This document shows positions 41,360 to 50,004 of a DNA stretch of 64,000 nt, piece by piece. This stretch comes from Ignavibacteria bacterium (GTDB lineage Bacteria; Bacteroidota; Ignavibacteria; Kapaibacteriales; Kapaibacteriaceae). Where the stretch lies: NCBI GenBank assembly GCA_016707005.1, contig JADJIQ010000001.1, positions 370,001 to 434,000 on the forward strand. The letters run 5' to 3'. A model generated the notes under the pieces. It was not told the origin of the DNA. It did not search any database and saw only the letters and a program-made list of their open reading frames with translations. How positions within the stretch are numbered: position 1 is the first letter of the stretch; the number at the start of each line of letters is the position of its first letter. The translations under genes and the position numbers were made by a program.

Positions 41360-42451
41360 TCAAATGGGGCGTCGTCTATTGCGGACATAATCCACAAACA
41401 TGTCCTTGCCCAAACCATCGAGAGCCGTGTAGAATGCTCTTCCCCGATTTGCCTTGGTGAGATCTTCCACGAATTGGACGAGGTACGGATCCTGTGCGAT
41501 CATGAATGTTGCAATGGTAATGCCGTCCCGTCGGCAGGCCACTGCTTCGTCGAGAGTCTTGTTGACGATCATTTGATCCAGCCCCCAGGAGTTCTTGTAG
41601 ATCGTGCCGTTCTCCATCGTGAGGGCGGATGGTTTACCATCGGTGATCATGAAGATCTGTTTGTTCACTGAGCGAGATCGACGAAGTAGCTGACGGGCAA
41701 GTCGAAGTCCATCACGTGTGTTTGTATGAAAGGGGCCAACAGTGAGGTAGGGGAGGTCTTTCACCGATACCCGACGGGCCTCGTCACCAAAGACCACAAC
41801 TTCAAGAGAGTCCTTGGGGAACTTGGTTTGGATCAACTCAGACAGTGCGATAGCAACTTGCTTCGCAGGTGTGATCCTATCCTCGCCATAGAGGATCATC
41901 GAGTGTGAAATGTCGATCATCACTACTGTAGAGCAACGAGTCTGGAGCTCCGTTTCATAAACCCGGATATCGTCCTCGCGGAGGTCCGAGCCCTCGATGT
42001 CACCGGTGCGCTTGAAGAGGTTGGACATCGTTTCCGTGACGTCGATATTCGCCGCCTGGTCGCCGAATGCATATGAGCGTGTGTCGGGGGTTCTTTCAAC
42101 TCCAGAACCCGAGAAGGGGGCGTCATGGTTGCCGGGATCTGCCTTTTTCAGTGAGCTGAAGATCTCGTTCAGGGCATCGGTGCGCATTTTTCGGTCCGCC
42201 TTGGGGGTAGGCCGGAGATTCCCGTTCTCATCGGTATCAAGGAACCCTTGCGTTTGGAGGAGTCGAACAAAGTCATCCATGGACATCGACCGAAGCAGGC
42301 CGTGTTTTTCGTCGAGATCCCGAAGGATGTCGAGCGCCTGTTCTGCATCTCCGCTCACGTGTAAGAGGACGTAGGAAAAGATGTTGAGCATCCGCTCCAG
42401 CTCTTGTTCAGCTGTAGAAGACGTCTCGGTCCAGCGCGAATAGATGATCAT
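41360..42451 (-). CDS. von Willebrand factor A (VWA) domain protein
   Basis: 363 residues. The N-terminal half is helical and charged. The VWA domain begins near 190 with the MIDAS motif VMIDISHSM (D-x-S-x-S), then a Thr (TRDGL) and MITDGKPS with the second Asp. Proteins of this build often work with MoxR-type AAA ATPases as chaperones for metal insertion; no such partner is in the window. A TAAATTGG element ends three bases before the ATG. Confidence 0.82.
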   Translation of the reverse strand: MIIYSRWTETSSTAEQELERMLNIFSYVLLHVSGDAEQALDILRDLDEKHGLLRSMSMDDFVRLLQTQGFLDTDENGNLRPTPKADRKMRTDALNEIFSSLKKADPGNHDAPFSGSGVERTPDTRSYAFGDQAANIDVTETMSNLFKRTGDIEGSDLREDDIRVYETELQTRCSTVVMIDISHSMILYGEDRITPAKQVAIALSELIQTKFPKDSLEVVVFGDEARRVSVKDLPYLTVGPFHTNTRDGLRLARQLLRRSRSVNKQIFMITDGKPSALTMENGTIYKNSWGLDQMIVNKTLDEAVACRRDGITIATFMIAQDPYLVQFVEDLTKANRGRAFYTALDGLGKDMFVDYVRNRRRPI

Positions 42452-42497
42452 GACCCAATTTACTTCGATATGTGGGCAATTTCTCGCCCCCTACCTT

Positions 42498-42527
42498 TTG
42501 TCATTATTTGGGAAGGCGCTATATTTG
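42498..42527 (+). promoter_or_regulatory. tRNA-Gln promoter
   Basis: TTG at 42498-42500, a 19-base spacer and TATATTTG at 42520-42527. The tRNA begins 13 bases further on. This is the clearest promoter in the window. Confidence 0.7.
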
Positions 42528-42540
42528 CGGCTCTCCCAAT

Positions 42541-42613
<73 letters not shown>

Positions 42614-42640
42614 CAAGAAAGATCACAAGCCGGAAAACCC

Positions 42641-43588
42641 GTGGACTCAGAGATAACCATCGTCGCCGGCAGGTCTAACTTTGACATCGCGCAGAAGATC
42701 GCACGGGCGACACATCGCGAGCTGTCAGAAGTTACGATCCGCAATTTCAGTGATGGTGAGATCTGGGTCAAGTACGAAGAGAATGTACGCGGTGTTGATC
42801 TCTACATCGTTCAATCGACATTTGCTCCGGCGGACAACCTGTTGGAGCTTTTGATGTTGATCGATGCTGCCAAGCGTGCTTCGGCTCGCCGCATCACGGC
42901 TGTGATCCCGTACTTTGGATATGCGCGTCAGGATCGGAAAGATCAACCTCGGGTGGCGATCACGGCGAAGCTGGTGGCCAATCTCCTTGTTGAGGCTGGT
43001 GCCAATCGTGTTGTGACCATGGATCTTCATACGCCGCAGCTGCAGGGGTTCTTCGATATTCCTCTCGATCACCTTTACGCTTCAACGGTAACAGTGCGGA
43101 TGCTGAAGTCACTTGGACTTCAGAATTTGGCAGTAGCCGCGCCGGACGTCGGAGGTGTGAAAACAGCTCGGGCCTATGCAAAGATGCTTGGTGATGCAGA
43201 CCTCGTGGTTGTTGATAAGCGTCGGCCAAAGCACAATGTTGCTGAGGTGATGAATATCATCGGTGAAGTGCAAGGGAAGAACATCATCATCATTGATGAT
43301 CTGATCGACACAGGCAGCACGTTCGTTCAGTGTGCAGAATCATTGAAAAAAGCGGGAGCAGAGACCATCATCGGGGTCTGCACCCATCCGGTGTTCTCCG
43401 GCGAGGCGGTGGAACGGATCTCGAAAAGTGAAGCGCTTACCCGCCTTTACGTTACCGATACCATCCCACTTCGTGTAGAGAACCCAAAGATCGAAGTTAT
43501 CAGTGTGGCCGGGCTATTCGCCGAGGCGATCATCCGTACGCACGAGAATCAATCCATCAGCTCGTTGTTCGATAAGGCAGAGAGCTGA
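42641..43588 (+). CDS. prs: Ribose-phosphate pyrophosphokinase (PRPP synthetase)
   Basis: 315 residues: NFSDGEIWVKYEENVRG, DLHTPQLQGFFD and the PRPP-binding IIIIDDLIDTGST are all canonical. It makes PRPP from ribose 5-phosphate and ATP, for hpt and for the UbiA-like phosphoribosyltransferase encoded in this window. It starts with GTG. It probably shares the tRNA-Gln transcript, since no terminator lies between them. Confidence 0.97.
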   Translation: MDSEITIVAGRSNFDIAQKIARATHRELSEVTIRNFSDGEIWVKYEENVRGVDLYIVQSTFAPADNLLELLMLIDAAKRASARRITAVIPYFGYARQDRKDQPRVAITAKLVANLLVEAGANRVVTMDLHTPQLQGFFDIPLDHLYASTVTVRMLKSLGLQNLAVAAPDVGGVKTARAYAKMLGDADLVVVDKRRPKHNVAEVMNIIGEVQGKNIIIIDDLIDTGSTFVQCAESLKKAGAETIIGVCTHPVFSGEAVERISKSEALTRLYVTDTIPLRVENPKIEVISVAGLFAEAIIRTHENQSISSLFDKAES

Positions 43589-43622
43589 TCCACCTCGACA
43601 ACATTCATCGACAGGTACTACC

Positions 43623-44207
43623 ATGAGTCAGATCGTCCTTCAAGCCGAGCCACGTGAGCCGGGCCAGACCGGAGCCAAGCAGCTTCGCCGCAATGACCGC
43701 GTCCCAGGCGTGTATTATGCAAAGGGTCAAGATCCTGTGCACTTCTCCGTTCAGAAGCTTGCTCTTCGTCCGGTGGTCTATACAGCCGAAGCCAAGACCG
43801 TTCGCCTCGAAGTTGATGGCAAGGGGCTCCTTTGCGTCCTCAAGGATGTGATGTTTGACCCGGTAACGGACAAGATCCTTCACGTTGACCTGCTCGGCGT
43901 AGCAGCCGGTGAGAAGATCGCCGTAGAGATCCCGCTTCACATCGTGGGCCTCTCGATCGGTGTTCGTGACGGTGGTAGCTTGGAGCACGTGATGCACAAG
44001 GCCCATGTCCGCGTAGACCCAACGATCATGCCTGAGCACATTGACATTGATGTGTCGGATCTTGTAAAGGGTGCTGCGATCCATATCAGCGATCTCAACA
44101 TTCCTGGTGTGGAATTCACAGACCGTCCGGATGCAGTGATCGTGGCCTGCCATGCACCTAAGGTTGCAACTGCTGAAGAAACAGCTGAAGCCGCCAAGAA
44201 GGGCTGA
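43623..44207 (+). CDS. rplY: 50S ribosomal protein L25 (Ctc type)
   Basis: 194 residues: an N-terminal 5S-rRNA-binding domain (GAKQLRRNDRVPGVYY) and a C-terminal Ctc/TL5 extension (IVGLSIGVRDGGSLEHVMHK). prs-rplY is a common gene order. The ATG at 43623 is used; the in-frame upstream part lies in prs. Confidence 0.95.
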   Translation: MSQIVLQAEPREPGQTGAKQLRRNDRVPGVYYAKGQDPVHFSVQKLALRPVVYTAEAKTVRLEVDGKGLLCVLKDVMFDPVTDKILHVDLLGVAAGEKIAVEIPLHIVGLSIGVRDGGSLEHVMHKAHVRVDPTIMPEHIDIDVSDLVKGAAIHISDLNIPGVEFTDRPDAVIVACHAPKVATAEETAEAAKKG

Positions 44208-44238
44208 TCGAGCCTCACGATCAATAATGAACTTCAAG

Positions 44239-44266
44239 AAGGCCTCCCGAACGGGAGGCCTTTTTT
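44239..44266 (+). terminator. Terminator after rplY
   Basis: Stem AAGGCCTCCCG/CGGGAGGCCTT with loop AA, then a T-run and CG. Confidence 0.94.
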
Positions 44267-44333
44267 CGTTGTGGGAGGTCGGTGTGGATGAAATGACGAT
44301 GAATTAATACGTACCCTGACAAAAGTCATAGTT

Positions 44334-44351
44334 GGGGAGTTGACTCTCCCC
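44334..44351. other. Short inverted repeat upstream of the YceI cluster
   Basis: GGGGAG-TTGACT-CTCCCC in the 140-bp gap after the rplY terminator, 55 bases before the first yceI ATG. It could be an operator or an mRNA hairpin; no regulator family is indicated. Confidence 0.35.
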
Positions 44352-44406
44352 GAGATTCGTACCCAAGAGTAAGACATCACAGTTCAAACACGCTGGGAGG
44401 CGAACA

Positions 44407-44985
44407 ATGAAAACGGTTCTAATGGTTGTATCCTTATTCCTTGCGATAGGGGCCTTTGCTGAAGCAAAGGCAGATAAATACAGTGATAAGACAGTTTCGA
44501 TGAAGATCGATGGAACGTCCACATTGCATGACTGGACCACTCCAGTTGGTAAGGTGAAGGCAAATGGTGACCTCACTGTTGCAAATGGCGAACTTCAGGC
44601 CGTTAATGCCATGTGGGTTCAAGCAGACGTCCTGTCCATTAAGTCCGAAAAAGGCGAGGACATGGACGAGAAGATCTACGAAGCTCTCAAGTCTGAAGAA
44701 CATCCGAAGATCACGTACAACATGACGTCCATGAAGTCGATCAAGAAGGTCGGCGCGGAATACGTTGTCGAAACGAATGGCGATATGACGATCGCCGGTG
44801 CTACGAAGAAGATCGACATGACAGTTAAGGGGACAGTTCAGCCCAATGGTGATGTTGTCTTCACGGGTTCTGTGAAGATGATGATGACCCATTATGGCAT
44901 GGACCGCCCAACGGCCATGCTAGGCATGATCAAGTGCGGGGACGCGATCACCGTGTCCTTTACGCTGACGATGAAGAAGTCCTAA
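44407..44985 (+). CDS. YceI family periplasmic protein (first copy)
   Basis: 192 residues with a signal peptide (MKTVLMVVSLFLAIGAFAEAKA). The lipocalin-like YceI domain shows DGTSTLHDWTTPVG, ALKSEEHPKITY and the closing LGMIKCGDAITVSFTLT. YceI proteins bind long polyisoprenoid chains or related amphiphiles in the periplasm. It lies 42 bases before an outer-membrane barrel gene, with a second YceI gene beyond. Confidence 0.9.
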   Translation: MKTVLMVVSLFLAIGAFAEAKADKYSDKTVSMKIDGTSTLHDWTTPVGKVKANGDLTVANGELQAVNAMWVQADVLSIKSEKGEDMDEKIYEALKSEEHPKITYNMTSMKSIKKVGAEYVVETNGDMTIAGATKKIDMTVKGTVQPNGDVVFTGSVKMMMTHYGMDRPTAMLGMIKCGDAITVSFTLTMKKS

Positions 44986-45027
44986 ACTCGAATCACCCAA
45001 CACTCATTCACATCTCTGGGGACTGAA

Positions 45028-46440
45028 ATGAAAATGACGCGACTACTCGCAATCTCGCTCGTGCTGCTGTCATCGATATCGATGGCAACGGCACAATGGA
45101 TGGCGCCTATCCAATATTGGCGTCCGTATGACAAGTCCGGCTTGGGAATCTTTGAAACATCAAAAGACTCAGGTGCTGCATTCACAGGTCTTGCCGTTCG
45201 CATCGGTGGCGGTTTCACGCAAGGGTATCAGATGCTGAGCCACGAGAACTATGTAACGAACTCCGATGGCAAGCTCAATGAAGCTCCTGCCGGTGGATGG
45301 CTTCGTTCGGACTCGGCCAACGCGCTCTATAAGATCGGTGCCGGCTTCAACAACGCATCTGCGAATTTGAATATCGACGCCCAACTCGCACGTGGTGTTC
45401 GCATGAACCTCGTGCTCTATCTCTCGGCACGTCACCACCAAGAAACATGGGTCAAGGGTGGTTACATCCAGATCGATGATCTTGGATTCCTCAATAGCTC
45501 CTTCTTGAACGACCTGATGCAGTATTTGACGATCAAGGTCGGTCACATGGAGATCAACTATGGTGATGCCCACTTCCGTCGCTCTGATGGTGGTTCAACG
45601 ATCTACAATCCGTTCATCGAAAACTACCTTATCGATGCCTTCACAACGGAGATCGGTGCCGACCTCACATTCCAACACAGTGGCTTCCTTGCTGTTCTCG
45701 GTCTGACGAATGGTGAGATCAAGGGTAACATCGTTCCTCTTGCAGACACACTTGACAAGTCGCCAGCCATCTATGCAAAGCTTGGCTATGATGGCAAGGT
45801 GAACGAAGACTTCCATTATCGCATCACCGGTTCCATGTACACGCAATCTCAGTCACCACGGAACACGCTGTTCTGGGGAGACCGTACTGGATCGAACTAC
45901 TACATGGTAATGGAAAAGCAGTATTCCACATACAATACTGTTCAATCATCAACCACTGCTCAAGCATGGTCCGGTCGTATCAATCCGAACTTCGGAAACA
46001 ACGTCACAGCGTTTGAGTTCAACGGCTTCCTCCAATTCGGCGGACTGGAACTCTTCGCAACGTATGACATGGCAACAGGTGCTAACAGCCCTGCAGAGCA
46101 CAACTCAACACTCGGCGATCGCAGTATGTCCCAGATCGCTGCTGATCTCCTCTATCGCTTCGGCGACAGCCGCAACTTCTACCTTGGTGCACGCTATAAC
46201 GGTGTAACAGTTGAAGAAGGTGCTTTGAAGGCAGACAAGAGTGATTACCTCCAAACGAACGTTAGCCGCATCAGCTTCGCTGCTGGTTGGTACATTCTTG
46301 ATCAACTCTTCCTCAAGGCAGAGTACATGATGCAGAACTACAATGACTATCCAGCAACTGCAGATGGCTTCGCTTCGAACGACTATCGCAATGGTGGAAA
46401 GATCAGTGGTCTGACCATTCAAGCTGTCGTAGGCTTCTAA
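45028..46440 (+). CDS. Outer-membrane beta-barrel protein, porin-like
   Basis: 470 residues. The signal peptide is MKMTRLLAISLVLLSSISMATAQ. The mature chain is rich in Gly, Tyr and Asn with alternating strands and ends in GLTIQAVVGF, a terminal aromatic typical of barrels. It is not a TonB receptor (no plug). The sequence NYGDAHFRRSDGGSTIYNPFIENYL resembles carbohydrate- or phosphate-selective porins, but I cannot name the family. It lies between two YceI genes. Confidence 0.75.
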   Translation: MKMTRLLAISLVLLSSISMATAQWMAPIQYWRPYDKSGLGIFETSKDSGAAFTGLAVRIGGGFTQGYQMLSHENYVTNSDGKLNEAPAGGWLRSDSANALYKIGAGFNNASANLNIDAQLARGVRMNLVLYLSARHHQETWVKGGYIQIDDLGFLNSSFLNDLMQYLTIKVGHMEINYGDAHFRRSDGGSTIYNPFIENYLIDAFTTEIGADLTFQHSGFLAVLGLTNGEIKGNIVPLADTLDKSPAIYAKLGYDGKVNEDFHYRITGSMYTQSQSPRNTLFWGDRTGSNYYMVMEKQYSTYNTVQSSTTAQAWSGRINPNFGNNVTAFEFNGFLQFGGLELFATYDMATGANSPAEHNSTLGDRSMSQIAADLLYRFGDSRNFYLGARYNGVTVEEGALKADKSDYLQTNVSRISFAAGWYILDQLFLKAEYMMQNYNDYPATADGFASNDYRNGGKISGLTIQAVVGF

Positions 46441-46471
46441 AACATCGGCCCCCAATGGCTGTGAACATGAC

Positions 46472-46515
46472 GTCCGGACCTGCGATCAAATGCGATCTCA
46501 GGTCCGGCGTTGTTT
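46472..46515 (+). terminator. Probable terminator between barrel gene and second YceI gene
   Basis: CCGGACCTG (46474-46482) pairs with CAGGTCCGG (46499-46507), followed by CGTTGTTTTG. It may make the second yceI a separate or reduced transcript. Confidence 0.6.
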
Positions 46516-46545
46516 TGTTCTGATCTTTCATCCGTAGCTTTCACC

Positions 46546-47142
46546 ATGATCTCTTCTACACTTCTCAGCCTCGCTGTCCTGCTTCTCTCTCCATTTGGAG
46601 TCCCCCACGACTATCCCTTTGAGATCGAAAAGGGGAGCAAACTCTACATTGAGGGCACGAGCAATGTGAACTCCTTCGAGTGTATGTGTACGGATGAGTT
46701 CAATCCTCAGACTGCCAAGATCACCCTCAGCGATGATGAGCGTCAAGTATGGTTCACAGGCACAACGTTGAAATTGAAGACGTCACTACTTGACTGCGAT
46801 AACAGCAAGATGAACCGGGACCTCTGCGAAGCTCTGAAGTCCGAAGATTACCCATACATCCGTATCGATCTGCACGATGCTCTGATAACGGAAGGTACTT
46901 TCGATGATCCCAATGGGGCAAAGATCACGTGTAATGCCTCGATCACGATCACGAACATCGCACGCAAGGTGTCGCTGATCGTAAAGGGCCGAAGACTTAG
47001 CAGCGGCCGATATCGCTTCATTAGCACCAAGGAATTGCTCATGACCGATTTTGGTGTTGAGCCCCCTACAGCACTTCTTGGATTGATCAAGGTCCGCAAT
47101 TCGATACGCATCAATTTTGACCTGATCACAAAAGGGGGCTGA
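46546..47142 (+). CDS. YceI family protein (second, divergent copy)
   Basis: 198 residues from the ATG at 46546, with a short signal peptide (LLSLAVLLLSPFGVP). It has the YceI layout IEGTSNVNSFECMC, LCEALKSEDYPYIRID and LLGLIKVRNSIRINFDL, matching the first copy segment by segment, but carries four Cys (FECMCTDEF, LDCDNSK, TCNAS), so disulphides or metal binding are possible. It ends 14 bases from the convergent ispG gene. Confidence 0.85.
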   Translation: MISSTLLSLAVLLLSPFGVPHDYPFEIEKGSKLYIEGTSNVNSFECMCTDEFNPQTAKITLSDDERQVWFTGTTLKLKTSLLDCDNSKMNRDLCEALKSEDYPYIRIDLHDALITEGTFDDPNGAKITCNASITITNIARKVSLIVKGRRLSSGRYRFISTKELLMTDFGVEPPTALLGLIKVRNSIRINFDLITKGG

Positions 47143-47156
47143 CCCGTTCGTTAGCT

Positions 47157-48170
47157 CTAGCTGCGCTCTACCCAGCGCCCATCGGTCTTGATGATGTCCA
47201 TCAGCGCATCCACTGCACCGGCAGCCGGGATGTTGCGCTGAACGATGTCTTGGCCTCGATAGAGCGTGATCCGCTCGGGACCCGACCCTACGTAGCCATA
47301 GTCCGCATCGGCCATTTCGCCCGGACCGTTGACGATGCATCCCATGATGCCGATCTTCACACCCTTGAGATGATCAGTGTGTGACCGAATGAGCGACGTG
47401 GTCTCCTGCAGGTCAAACAGTGTTCTTCCGCAGGACGGACAGCTGATATACTCTGTCTTTGTCATGCGAGTCCGCGCTGCCTGCAAGACATTGTACGCGA
47501 GCCGAAGAGAGAGTGCTTCATCGCGGCGCTCAGCGATACCAACGGTTAGCATCACTCCGTCGCCGTATCCGTCCACGAGCAGTCCTCCCAGGTCGGTGGC
47601 TGCATAAAGCGCAGCAACATCCGGAGAGTGAGCATCCAATTGCCGTTCAAGGATGATCGGTGTTGTGATGCCGTTCAGAAGGATCGTATCACATGCCATG
47701 CGCATGCTGGTGTAGTATGATCGCGACTCACTTCGCAGCATCAACACGGCTGTGGTATCGGCTCCAATTTGCTCCAGGAGCTCATGCGTGATCTCGCGGA
47801 TCTCACAGCGCACGATGTTCATCACGGAGTGACGATCCGTGGAGCTGAAATACTCGGCCGCTTCGATGAGCGGTACACAATAGAAGCGATCTGAATGTGT
47901 GAGCCAACTGCGATGATCAAGGATCTGCCGCGTACCTGATGGAGCCATGAAGGTCAATGGGGAGGTGCCCATGTAGAGCAACTCCGCGGCTTGATCTCTC
48001 ATCGTCCATTTATCCGTTACGGGGTCATAGACGTGACCAACTGCAGCTAAGTCCTCCATGCTCACGTTCTCGGCTCCTGTAAGGTCTGCTATGACCCTCG
48101 GAACGTTGTCGAAGCCAATGCTAGCCACGGCACGGGAACTCCGCCTGTGGTACGAATACGGATCTCTCAC
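47157..48170 (-). CDS. ispG: IspG C-terminal part: extra domain plus [4Fe-4S] domain (split gene)
   Basis: 337 residues. It begins RDPYSYHRRSSRAV...IGFDNVPRVIAD, which in single-chain large IspG follows the TIM barrel, then the inserted domain of the large form, and ends with the iron-sulphur domain: ISCPSCGRTLFD and MGCIVNGPGE (Cys, Cys and Cys, plus Glu for the cluster). IspG converts MEcPP to HMBPP in the MEP isoprenoid pathway. It starts with GTG overlapping the stop of the N-terminal gene (GTGA). Both halves must assemble for activity. Biological fission or a one-base error are the two explanations. Confidence 0.85.
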   Translation of the reverse strand: MRDPYSYHRRSSRAVASIGFDNVPRVIADLTGAENVSMEDLAAVGHVYDPVTDKWTMRDQAAELLYMGTSPLTFMAPSGTRQILDHRSWLTHSDRFYCVPLIEAAEYFSSTDRHSVMNIVRCEIREITHELLEQIGADTTAVLMLRSESRSYYTSMRMACDTILLNGITTPIILERQLDAHSPDVAALYAATDLGGLLVDGYGDGVMLTVGIAERRDEALSLRLAYNVLQAARTRMTKTEYISCPSCGRTLFDLQETTSLIRSHTDHLKGVKIGIMGCIVNGPGEMADADYGYVGSGPERITLYRGQDIVQRNIPAAGAVDALMDIIKTDGRWVERS

Positions 48171-49069
48171 GTATACCTCCGTGCAAGAGCCTGTGCCACG
48201 GGGATCTCGGCCTCCGGTTCCTCGGTGAGAGAGACGCGGATGGTGTCACCAAGTCCGTCCTCAAGCAGGGTGCCGATTCCTAATGCACTTTTCACACGAC
48301 CGTCTTCGCCGTCTCCGGCCTCGGTCACACCGAGATGCAATGGATATGGTTTGAGACCTTCATGTTTGAGACGAGCCACAAGCAGTCGGTAGGCTTGGAT
48401 CATGACGAGGGCATTGCTCGACTTCATCGACAGTACGATGTTGTCATATCCTTCATCGTCTGCAACACGAAGAAACTCCAACGCAGATTCAACCATGCCG
48501 TGGGGGTTGTCTCCGTAACGACTCATAATGCGGTCCGATAACGAACCATGATTGGTTCCGATACGCATCGCCGTCCCATATTCCTTGCAGATACGGATAA
48601 GGGGCAGGAAACGGTCGCGAATACGTTCCATTTCGGCAGCGTATTCGGCGTCAGTGTATTCGATCACATTGAACTGCTTCTTGTCAACATAGTTCCCCGG
48701 ATTGATCCGAACTTTCTCTACTACCCGGGCGGCTATCTCCGCAGCATTTGGCGTGTAATGGATGTCGGCTACAAGCGGTGTGGTGTATCCGCGAGCGCGA
48801 AGCTCCTTGCGGATCTCTTCGAGATTCTTGGCCTCACGCATGCTTGGTGCTGTGATGCGAACGAGTTCGCACCCTGCATCGATCATCCGTATGGACTGTG
48901 CAACAGTGGCCTCGGTATCCATTGTGTTCGTGGTGGTCATGGACTGCACACGAATAGGGAAGGACGAGCCCAACCCCAGGTCACCAATGGCAACGTCGAT
49001 CGTCTGTCGGCGTTGGTACGTCGTCAGGGATTCGCAATACGACGGGAGAGCAACGTCAGAAAGCTGCAT
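48167..49069 (-). CDS. ispG: IspG N-terminal part: TIM-barrel domain (split gene)
   Basis: 300 residues covering the whole substrate-binding barrel: IRVQSMTTTNTMDTEAT, GCELVRITAPSMREA, LVADIHYTPNAA, KVRINPGNY, RIGTNHGSLSDRI, HLGVTEAGDGEDGRVKSA and IGTLLEDGLGDTIRVSLTE. It stops right after EIPVAQALARRYT, the linker before the next domain. Positions 48168-48169 are shared with the start of the C-terminal part. It follows the rhomboid gene by 2 bases. Confidence 0.9.
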   Translation of the reverse strand: MQLSDVALPSYCESLTTYQRRQTIDVAIGDLGLGSSFPIRVQSMTTTNTMDTEATVAQSIRMIDAGCELVRITAPSMREAKNLEEIRKELRARGYTTPLVADIHYTPNAAEIAARVVEKVRINPGNYVDKKQFNVIEYTDAEYAAEMERIRDRFLPLIRICKEYGTAMRIGTNHGSLSDRIMSRYGDNPHGMVESALEFLRVADDEGYDNIVLSMKSSNALVMIQAYRLLVARLKHEGLKPYPLHLGVTEAGDGEDGRVKSALGIGTLLEDGLGDTIRVSLTEEPEAEIPVAQALARRYT

Positions 49070-49071
49070 GA

Positions 49072-50001
49072 TCAGAGTTGTCGGCTTACTTCAAAGAGAA
49101 CACGTTTCTCTGCCTCCGTCAAGCTATGATAACCGGCCTGTGAGATCTTGTCGAGTATCTCATCGATCATCTCTTGCGTGATAGGAGCCCCGTCTACAAC
49201 AAATCGTGTTGGGGTACTGGTTCTTGGAGGGGGCGGAGCAGTAGGCGTCATCACCTCGCGACGTTCATACCGAGACGGAAGGTCTCGGAAATCGGCCTCG
49301 ATGATATTGTCTTCATCGCGAAGCCGTGATGGGATGGGGCCGCCCTTACGATCGATCATACGGAACAACGGCTCGCCGAACTTGAGCAACAAGTAGCCGC
49401 CAAGTGCACCGCCAAGGTGGGCGAAGTGCGCAACACCGTCACTTGTATTGAAGAGTCCGGAGAGAAGGTCGATACCTGCATAGATCATCACAAAGATGCG
49501 TGCAGGGATCGGGAAGAAGATCGGGAACATCATCACCGGACGTGTTGGGAACGTAAGGCCGAATGCCAACAACACTCCCATGATCGATCCCGATGCTCCT
49601 ACGGTTGGTCCAAGTGTCTCTTTCAGCAGGGGGCTGATGGCGATATGGACAGCGCCAGCTGCGATGCCGGAGAGAAGGTAGTAGGTGGCGAACTTCTTCG
49701 TACCCCAGAGGTTCTCCAGCTCCATGCCGAACATCCAGAGAGCGAGCATGTTGAAGAAGAGGTGACCGAACGATCCGTGCATGAACTGGTAGGTGAGCAA
49801 CTGCCATGGCATGAATCCGGATTCTACGGGCCAGAGGGCAAAGAGCGTCATCACGGTCTCTTCTACCGGACGTCCGGAATACGTGAGCCCCATCAGGAAG
49901 ACGGACTGAACGAGGAAGATCGCTACGTTGGCAGCGAGGAGGAACTTGATGAACGGCGGGAAGACGGCGTAACCGCGACCCTGACCAAGGTTTGGTGACA
50001 T
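49072..50001 (-). CDS. Rhomboid family intramembrane serine protease
   Basis: 309 residues with six or seven helices. HGSFGHLFFNMLALWMFG holds the oxyanion-side Asn, GASGSIMG holds the catalytic Ser, and FAHLGGALGGYLL holds the catalytic His. The C-terminal soluble tail (about 220-309) is charged and ends with a helical EMIDEILDKISQAG motif. It cleaves membrane helices of unknown targets. It lies between pgk and ispG with gaps of 2-3 bases. Confidence 0.9.
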   Translation of the reverse strand: MSPNLGQGRGYAVFPPFIKFLLAANVAIFLVQSVFLMGLTYSGRPVEETVMTLFALWPVESGFMPWQLLTYQFMHGSFGHLFFNMLALWMFGMELENLWGTKKFATYYLLSGIAAGAVHIAISPLLKETLGPTVGASGSIMGVLLAFGLTFPTRPVMMFPIFFPIPARIFVMIYAGIDLLSGLFNTSDGVAHFAHLGGALGGYLLLKFGEPLFRMIDRKGGPIPSRLRDEDNIIEADFRDLPSRYERREVMTPTAPPPPRTSTPTRFVVDGAPITQEMIDEILDKISQAGYHSLTEAEKRVLFEVSRQL

Positions 50002-50004
50002 GTG

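Noticed and set aside
49417..49998. 193-codon plus-strand frame over the rhomboid gene
   Set aside because: The product is charged and without motifs; the rhomboid motifs on the minus strand are clear.
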